Made by a program: the position numbers and the translations under genes. Shown one piece after another: positions 56,330 through 64,000 of a stretch of 64,000 nucleotides of DNA. This stretch comes from Platerodrilus igneus (lineage: Eukaryota > Arthropoda > Insecta > Coleoptera > Lycidae). The stretch lies in the NCBI GenBank assembly GCA_036346225.1, contig JARFIW010000453.1, positions 558,001 through 622,000 of the forward strand, read 5' to 3'. The notes below the pieces were generated by a model. That model saw nothing but the letters and a program-made list of their open reading frames with translations, was not told the origin of the DNA and searched no databases. Numbering within the stretch: the stretch's first letter is position 1; every line of letters starts with the position of its first letter.

Positions 56330-59300
56330 GTCTTAAGTTTTTCAAATGAATGTATTTTATTATCTTGCCGTTGTCTACTACGGCTATATTTTTGTCTGAT
56401 ATTTTTTTGATTTTAAACGTGCCTAAGTTTCTGGGTTTTTGAAGTTTTTTCGTACACGGTTTGTCCTATTGAAAATTTATTTGCGTCGGTATTCTTATTG
56501 CGGATTGTGGTGATACGTTCCTTGGCGTTATTTAATTTATCTTTTACTTTATCGTAAGTTATTTTTAGTTTGTCTTTATGGTCCTTAGCATTCTGTTGGT
56601 ATACTTCCTTGTTGTAGTGTATGTCGTAGGGGTCACGGGAATCTGAATGTCCTAATGTTAATTCTAGGGGTGTAAAATTTGTTGATGAGTGGATTGTATT
56701 GTTGTAAGCGATTAGTGCGTATGACATTAAATTGGTGATGTGCTCCTTCTTGTAAGTTAATCTTGATAATTTGATTTGCTCTAGTAGGGTTAAATGTAAT
56801 CTTTCAATTGGTCCGTTCGATTCAGGGTGGTTTTCGGTTATAAAATAAATTTTTATTTTATGGAGTTCTAAGTTGTTTTGTATCGTTTTATTTTTAAATT
56901 CGCTGCCGTTATCTAAAGTTACTGTTTCGGGTGTGCCATAAAATGTAAAGTATTGTAGGAATCCTTGTGTTACGTGAATGCTATTTTTGGATGTGATGGT
57001 ATTGCTTGACCTATTTTGGTGAATGCATCTACAATGGTTAAAAAGGTTTGTGTTTCTACTACTAAAGTGTCGGCATGTAATTTTTGGAAAGGTTTGTCGG
57101 GTGTTTTGGTTAACATTAAGGATATTTTTGGGGGTGTTCTGTCGTATTTTGCTTTATCGCATAGTTCACATTGTTTGATAAAATCTGTGGTTAACTCTTT
57201 CATATCTTTAAAACAATATCGTCTTATAAGTTGCTCTAATATTTCATTGATTTCACGATGGTTGATTTTGCTTTCGTGTTGATTTATAATTACGTCGTTT
57301 ATTTCGTCAGGGTCATCTAAGATTATTAACTTTCTTGTGCATCTGATAAGTTCAGGGCCAAGGTTATTGAATAATTTAATATATAGTTTCGAAAATCGTT
57401 TATATAAATATTAAGTGTTGAACTAAAAGTAAAATCGTTCTTCTCAAGGGTATATTCTTTTAGAATTTTAATTATTTGTTCCTCGTTGTCGTCTTTAGTT
57501 ATTTGAACTTGGTATATTTTCTTATTGTCTATTTCCGTATATTTTACGGGATTGGGGTTGGTTGAAACTTCGGTAATTATGAATTGACTTGGTTTTATAT
57601 CGAATGCTTCGTTTAAAATTTTAATCGCGGTTTTTGTCTCTTGATTCTGTGTCGAATGTATGGTGTCTATCTCTCCTGGGTTTTCTTTTACTTCTGTCTC
57701 GTCTAGGTTACCTATAATTGATTCCGTTTCTAGTGCGTTGAGCTGTATTCTACTTAGGGCGTCTGAGTTATTATTATAAATTCCTTTTTTGTATATAATT
57801 TCGTAATCGCATTCTTCTAATCCGATTCTCCATCGTTGTAATTTTGAGTTTGGTTCCTTAAGTTTGCATAGCCATACTAATGGTCTATGGTCGGTGTATA
57901 TATAGAATTTTCGTCCGCAAAGATATGGTCTAAAATATTTTGTTGCCCAAATTATGGCTAATAATTCCTTTTCTATTGTAACGTATTTCTATTCCGTCTC
58001 GTTTAGGATTCTAGATGCGTAGCTGATTGATTTATCGCTACCTACTTTTTCTTGGCTCAATACTGCGCCTAGTGCTACGTTTGATGCGTTAGTTGTCAAT
58101 ATAAATGCTTTAGAATAGTTTGGGTATTCTAATACATGATGATTCGTGAGTATACATTTAATTTTATCTACGGCTTTAAAGAATTCTGGGGTGGGTTCAA
58201 TTTTATTTCCTTTTTTATACAATTTGTCAGAGGCTTGGTTATCTGTGCGTAACCTTTAATGAATTGGGGTAATAACTACTGAGTCCTAAAAATCCTTTAA
58301 TTTCTTTGTTAGTTTTGGGTAGGGAGTAATTTAGTACTGCGTTCGTTTTATCGGGGTTTGGCATAACACCTTGGGAGTTATTATATGTCCTAAAAATGAT
58401 ACCTCTTTCTGTAAAAATTCGCTGTTGTTTAGTTGAACTTTAAAATGTGCTTTTCGTATCTTTCAAATACTTCTCTTAATCTTTCTATGTGTTCTACCAG
58501 TGATGCTCAGTATACTATGATGTCGTATAGGTACGCAAGACATTTTTCGTTGTGTATTCCTCGTAAAATGTTGTTCATGACTCGTTGAAAAGTAGCGGGT
58601 GCGTTCTTCGTTTGTATTCGTAGTGTCCTCTAGGTGTGCTAAATGCGGTTTTCGCTGTGTCTTTCTCGTCCATTTCTACTTGGTGATATCCTGATGCGAG
58701 GTCTAATGTTGAAAAATATTGACACTTTCCTAATTTGTCTAAAATTTCGGTGATATTGGGTTGTGGATATTTGTCATCTACCGTTTTTTCGTTTAGTTTT
58801 CTGTACTCTATTACCATTCGATATTTTCGTTTGCCTGAGGCGTCTAATTTCTTCGGTACTATTAATACGGTGCTGCTCCATGGTGAGTTGGAGTGTTGTA
58901 TGATATTTTGTTCTAATAAATCGGCTACTTATCTATCAGCTTCTTCTTGGCTTGCCTGCGGTAGTCTGTATGCTTTTGTAAAAATTGACTTGTTGTCTGT
59001 TAATTCTATATTGTGCTTGACTGTGTTGGTGAAAGTTAAGGGTATTCCTTTACAATGGAATATATCGCGGTATTCAAAACATGAGTTTTTAATTGCTCTC
59101 TCCTCTTCTTTGTTAATATCGGTATTGAAGCGAATGTTACTTAAATTTTCTCTTAATATCTTGTCGTGTTCTACGGGGTTGTAATCGTTTTCTAAATTTT
59201 TGTTTATTTCCATTTCGTTAAAATTTACTTCTTCTACTTTAATTGGGTTTGTCAGCGATAGTTCTACGGGGTAGTTATTTAAGTTTAAAATTGTTGTACT

Positions 59301-59938
59301 GGTGTAACTATCTTTTATTTGTACTAGTGCTGTGCGGTTTCTACTCCTTGTTGAAATGTTATGTGGTTTATAATTTCTACGTCGTTTTTTGAGTTTACTG
59401 GGATTTTTATTTGTTTCTCGGTACGGGATTCTATGGTGTATTTTTACTCGGTTTGGGTATTTTGGAATTTATTGAGGATTTGTCTGTGTTTTGTTCTTAA
59501 TAAACGGTTTTTTAAATCAATATTGGCTCCTAATTTTCTTAGAAGGTCAATCCCTATTAGTCCGTCGTATCTATAGTTAAACTCGAAAATGCAATATTTA
59601 TGTTTAATTTTTACGTTGAAGGTTTTTGGTAGGGGTATATAAGCTACGAATTGATGTAGTGTCGTTTGATGGGCTGTTTTAATTTTAAAGGGTTCTCTTT
59701 CTACAAAATCTAAATAATGTTCTTTTACGGTTCAGGGGCTAATTAGCGTTTTTGAAGATCCGGTATCGATTAATAATTTAAGTTCTGTGTGGGGTACTTC
59801 TGTGTATGGCAATACTTGTTGATTGATATTATTTAAATTGATTATGTTTGGTCGTTTATAAATCGGTCTATCTGAAAATTTGAGCATGCGTTTTGTTCGT
59901 CGTCCATTCGTAATTTTTGCATGGTTCGTCGCGTTCAT
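56330..59938 (-). pseudogene. Errantivirus pol (protease, RT, RNase H, integrase), inactive
   Basis: Protease motif LLIDTGSSKTLISP near 59740, followed by a stop. RT blocks: YRLPQASQEEADR near 58930, then [20 protein letters not shown] and [19 protein letters not shown] (58817-58575) with the first catalytic Asp. The active-site box near 58525 reads YLYD instead of YxDD and is followed by a stop. RNase H (58222-57989) has TTNASNVALGAVLSQ, with Asn where relatives have the catalytic Asp. Integrase shows CELCDKAKYDRTPP, KLHADTLVVETQTFLTIVDA (57203-56970) and the C-terminal part YNNTIHSSTNFTPLELTLGH (56727-56413). Numerous frameshifts are present. Order and motifs are those of Ty3/mdg4 elements; activity is excluded by at least two lost active-site residues. 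Confidence 0.85.
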
Positions 59939-59939
59939 A

Positions 59940-61200
59940 ATTTTCTAAGTGATTTGATTCATCGTTAGATTCTTCTACTTCTTGGTGAAATAATTCTTCC
60001 GAAGTAAAGTTTCGTTTTTGGGTTACGGCTTGGTCGGATTTGCGATATTTTTGTATTTTGTCTGGTGTTACCAGATGAGGTGCCCATAGGAGTTGGTTTG
60101 TAATAACTGTTGGGGTTATTATTGTTATTTATCATCGGTGTATTTCTAATGGGGTTTGCGCCGAATGTTTGCTTTTGTTGGTTTATGTTTTGATTTAATC
60201 TTGGTGGAAATGTGGGTTTTGTAAAATTTGAGTTAAATATTGGTCTCGGGAATTGTCTAAATTGATTATTGAAATTTGTGTTATTAAAATTTGGGTTGTT
60301 AATTCGCGGTTGATTTGTATTTTGTCTGGTGTTACCAGATGAGGTGCCCATAGGAGTTGGTTTGTAATAACTGTTGGGGTTATTATTGTTATTTATCATC
60401 GGTGTATTTCTAATGGGGTTTGCGCCGAATGTTTGCTTTTGTTGGTTTATGTTTTGATTTAATCTTGATGGAAATGTGGGTTTTGTAAAATTTGAGTTAA
60501 ATATTGGTCTCGGGAATTGTCTAAATTGATTATTGAAATTTGTGTTATTAAAATTTGGGTTGTTAATTCGCGGTTGATTTGTTTGTGCGTTAAATGGAGT
60601 AAATTTTGGTTGGATGGTTGTTTGTTTCGCGGCTTATATGGTTTTTATTGGTGAATAACTTTTATTCGCGTTAGGGGTATTAAATCTGTTTCAATAATAC
60701 ATGACGTTTTCTTCTTCTATGATCATATTCATTGCTTCTTCTGAATTTTAGGGGTGCTGGAATCTTATTTTATCTGATAATCGCTCAGGTAGTGCGCTTA
60801 TGTAGGTGTCCAGTGCCATTTCGTCATACATTTTTGTCTTTAGTAGGCAGATAATTTGGTCGGGTTCTTCGATTTTTAGTTTTGTTAAAATTAAACTTCA
60901 TACCTCTTGACATTACATTCCGAATTTGTATGGGGATTGGTTACTTTCCATTCTAAGGTTTATTAGACCACGGATAAGACATTTGATGTTCCTTTGATCG
61001 CCGTAATATGCTATCAATATGCGTTTAAAGTCTTTTCCTTATTTTAAATCGTCTCGGCTGGCTATTAGCGTTAGTGCCCTTCCGGTCAGTGGAGCTTTTG
61101 AGAAGTTTGTCTAATCAAATGCGTTGTTACAGCTGCTTTGTTGTTTATCGTGCGTCAGTGTTAGGAAGAATAGGTTATATTCTGATTGTGACTATCTCTT
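59940..61200 (-). pseudogene. Errantivirus gag with a tandem in-frame duplication
   Basis: The N-terminal part (61100-60660) reads LTGRALTLIASRDDLK, then IAYYGDQRNIKCLIRGLINL, KIEEPDQIICLLKTKMYDEM and ALPERLSDKIRFQHP, with stops between. It matches the capsid-like Gag of mdg4-type elements. From about 60600 to 59965 follows an Asn/Pro/Gln-rich tail (INNPNFNNTNFNNQFRQFPR) that contains a 264-bp tandem duplication. The last part, SEELFHQEVEESNDESNHLE, leads to the pol frame. Nucleocapsid zinc knuckles are not seen, as is usual for errantiviruses, which rely on basic/polar tails. Confidence 0.75.
60052..60579. repeat. 264-bp tandem duplication in gag
   Basis: Units 60052-60315 and 60316-60579 are nearly identical; one visible difference is AATCTTGGTGG versus AATCTTGATGG. 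The period of 264 keeps the frame, adding 88 codons. Confidence 0.95.
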
Positions 61201-63156
61201 TAATTAAGTAATGGAAGAAATGAACGGTAGTAAGCTCAAAGATTTAATTTGTACCGATCCTAAAGAGAACGATTGACGACTAAAGAACTATAGTCCATTT
61301 CAATTAAGAATAAAGTAGAAGGTGCTTGTGTGGCGGACAAAATATTTGCCCAAGTGTTCTCGTTTATCATTGAAGGGAAAATAGGTAGTTACCCGTGATT
61401 CAAATTTGAAAGTCAGGTCTTCCTTCCTTACAAATTTACATGTGTGTTTTTAAAACAAAATGCTTATTTTTAATTTTTATTTACCGAAAATATGAAGAAA
61501 TATAACTAATACAAAGTTACCTTTAGTTACTATAGCAAGATAGTTAAGAATCCGATATACAACAAAGGGAAGCAAAAGTTGGCAAGCATCATATGGTTGT
61601 TCTCTAGAAACAAATACTAAAATCGCACTACATTTAATAAAGCTTTTATGATAGTTCTGATTCTAAAACATTTTAAATAAATGTGTATTAAGAATGTTTA
61701 CAGAATACTTAAAAACAAATGTCCAGCCGAAAAAATTTCCAGTGATAATCAGACGTTATACAGATGTTTTCAGTTAGATAAACAAACTGCGTAACATATT
61801 CGGCTTGCCCGTCTATTGGAGAAACCTTTTTTTACAAACCAGTAACCAATAAAGATCCACGTGGTCCACAAACATCTAGACTTCGGGATAAGCTTCATAA
61901 GAATAAAACATAAAATCTTAAATCCCCTCCATAATTTTTAACATGAAAACAGATTATTACTCCTAGCAAAATAACAAATGCGCCATTCTTAACCAGATAA
62001 ACCCATTATGTAGTTACTTCATAAATTATATATAACTTTTGCAAAATAAAATCATGGTAACATCACTTCTAAAAATGTTACTGCTTAAATTATGTAAAAC
62101 GTTAATAATATATAACCGCAATAACATTATTTCTAAATATGTTGATGCTTAAGTGCGCTGTAAAAAATTTTGTATCTATTTTATACAAACGATTGGTTAG
62201 AACGGAGATTAAATTTTTTGTAGTGTATTTATCCTATTTACTACAAAATTTTTAAAGCAATTCGCAATTCGTGCTTCAAGATTACGAAGACCATCTTAAC
62301 TCGTTTGATATTTGAACACGGCTGACTTCGTTACGTCTCGCTGGTTTATCCGACGATAAGAGACGTACGTCGTAGCTAGTTTTTAGAAATCGCTAGAAAT
62401 ATGGCTCATAATATTAGAGCGTTGTATATTGCGAAACATTAAACCCTACATGCATTTGTTCTATTAAGCTCTGTTCAAAATCCGGGCACAGCACACTTCA
62501 TCTTCCAGTAGATTTGTTTGTTAAGGTGTATATATTCAAGTCGATATTTTTTTATGCGCGACCTACATTACACATTCTTGGTAGTTTAGTTGCATATTTC
62601 ACTGGCATGATTTTACTATCGTTATGCATTTATTTTGATTGAGCAGGGAGGTTACGTTTTACCCATGCGCATCGTATTTATAAAGCGGACAAGATGTAGC
62701 AGTGTAGTGAAACAGGTGTTCTGGAGGAAGGTTTTTTGTTTTTACCATGGCATTTTTATCGTGGGAATTGAGAATTCCTTTGATTAAGTTCATTGTGCAT
62801 GCACCTATTTGTTTTGTTTGATGATGGCTTTAAAAATGGAATAAACCTGTTAATATTCAATTTACTTGTTTGATAATAATGAGAGTTTTTGCTTTTTTAG
62901 CAAGTCTCTCGCCAGTTATTATAGTGGAGGTTTACTGTATAACGTTTGATAAATATTGTATAGAACTACATTTTAATATTTGCAATTAGAAGCTTAATTT
63001 CTGAGTTCTATATGAAATGCGAGTGAGAAACTAAATCAGGAAAATTTTTATAGAAAATGTTTAGAGTATTATGCAGCGTTGAAAGTTGTATTTGGGTAAA
63101 TTTTGTGCAGTCGTTCCAAGGATTTCATACTGTAGTTGATGACATTTGTTTTGCAG
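61201..63156. other. No gene seen; weak promoter-like site
   Basis: AT-rich. Near 62676-62720 ATTTATAAAGCGGACAAGAT could be a TATA region, followed by a donor-like ACAG|GTGTTC, which would fit a short first exon upstream of 63157, but the support is weak. Confidence 0.35.
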
Positions 63157-63213
63157 TTGTTCAAGACGATGTTTTGTTGTAGATAAAAAATAAGAGTTCA
63201 TGGCGCAGAAGTG
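63157..63213 (+). CDS. Candidate 5' exon with start codon (gene continues beyond window)
   Basis: Acceptor ACATTTGTTTTGCAG at 63142-63156 and a consensus donor GTG|GTAAGTAA after 63213 frame 57 nt with an in-frame start ATGGCGCAGAAGTG (63200). If real, it would be mostly 5' UTR plus the first five codons (MAQKW or MAQKC). There is no further coding sequence before the window end to test it. Confidence 0.3.
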
Positions 63214-63489
63214 GTAAGTAAATTCCTTTAGAAATTTCAGTTATGCTCGCTAGAGGGTGAGTTGAAGCTTGTAGCATGTACGTCAAATTAAGGTGAGGAG
63301 AATTTGAAGAGTTAGTATCATAATTCGTGAGCAAGTTAATTAGAATATTGTTTTTAATTCTAGTACAATAAAATGTTATGAGAATTGTTACTTTTATTTT
63401 ACGACTAAATTAAAACCTATCCTTTTCTTACATTATTCATGCACGTAGATTCTGTTTTAATCTTACAACAACATCCTGTATATTTTACC

Positions 63490-63880
63490 GTTTTATAATA
63501 AGTACGCTTCCTAACGATTTTCATTTAAACCAATTTGGTGCAATTTGAAAAGCTTATTCTATAAATTAAACAGTCAATACCTTGTTTTAGGTATCCGTAA
63601 ACTTTCGACACATTACGATAGCGTATAATTACTTTCTAGATTACTTCGACCTAAAGGCTCGTGGAAATGAGGTACTGAACTATCTGTTAAAGCGTGTTTC
63701 CAAGCCTCTTTTTAACACCTGTGTATGATAACGCGAGTATTGTAGTGAATCCTTGCTAGAAATCTAACTCATCTACTCGATTCTTTCTGTACTTCTATGA
63801 AAACGTTAACTTGTTCTTGGTTGTTATCTTTACAATTTCGTACATATACTGTGTGGTGAGTATTTTATTTTTAAAAAAAA
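63490..63880 (+). repeat. Repeat X, diverged fragment d
   Basis: Weak but ordered matches to the X copies: AAGTACGCTTCCTAACGATT, AAACAGTCAATACCTTGTTT, TAGGTATCCG, TTAAAGCGTGTTTCC and GTGGTGAGTATTTT. Confidence 0.45.
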
Positions 63881-64000
63881 GATGTACTTTGGGGTTTTCT
63901 TTTTGTGGGACAATTTAATAGGCTAATTGTATGTTTACGAAAAGGAATTTCAAACTGTTGTTTTCTTTTAAAATTTGTAAATTTGGCTTAGTTAAGAGAT

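Larger units (their letters stand above)
54060..61200 (-). mobile_element. Errantivirus-like (Ty3/mdg4) endogenous retrovirus, decayed
   Basis: Order on the minus strand is gag, protease, RT, RNase H, integrase, env and a 3' LTR. An env with a cleavage motif and a membrane anchor marks it as an insect errantivirus. No 5' LTR was found beyond 61200, so the 5' end is lost or too diverged. Many stops and frameshifts; key catalytic residues are replaced. Confidence 0.85.

Overview
This is a low-GC window from an arthropod, most likely insect, nuclear genome. Coding sequence is split by GT-AG introns, there is no bacterial gene packing, and the transposable elements are animal types: copia, a Ty3/mdg4-like errantivirus with an env gene, RTE-like and R1-like LINEs, a tRNA-derived SINE, and IS630/Tc1-like and hAT-like DNA elements. 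The order cannot be fixed from sequence alone.

The only clearly functional host genes are two paralogous chymotrypsin-fold proteases of the gastrulation-defective (serine protease gd) type. Gene A lies on the plus strand; its last two coding exons are at 3402-3824 and 3881-4074, and its 5' part is outside the window or not recognised. Gene B lies on the minus strand and is complete: five exons from 53121 down to 30944 add up to 1527 nt (508 residues), with a signal peptide, a gd N-terminal domain, a Thr/Pro-rich linker and a full His/Asp/Ser catalytic domain. The genes are tail to tail, about 27 kb apart. Intron phase and splice positions match between them.

Nearly everything else is mobile DNA, often nested. 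(1) 4697-12823: an IS630-like transposon bounded by 31-bp imperfect inverted repeats is interrupted by a copia element (5224-11187, 5-bp target duplication ATTTA). The 3' LTR of that copia element is itself interrupted by a DNA transposon with terminal inverted repeats of about 475 bp (8771-10965). (2) 17439-20662: a decayed DUF7869-type gene flanked by copies of a roughly 22-bp motif and interrupted by a SINE. (3) 21990-30300: an unclassified repeat ('X') is split by a 5'-truncated R1-like LINE with a 15-bp target duplication, and an RTE-like LINE is inserted in that LINE's 3' UTR. (4) Gene B introns hold a second R1-like copy (36590-39895), a second RTE-like copy (48635-52235, minus strand) and SINEs. 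(5) 54060-61200: a decayed errantivirus on the minus strand with gag, pol, env and a 3' LTR, immediately upstream of gene B.

The least explained block is 13631-15592, a broken gene of about 650 codons that I do not recognise. Parts of it are faintly reminiscent of a replication initiator. It is the best candidate here for something undescribed.
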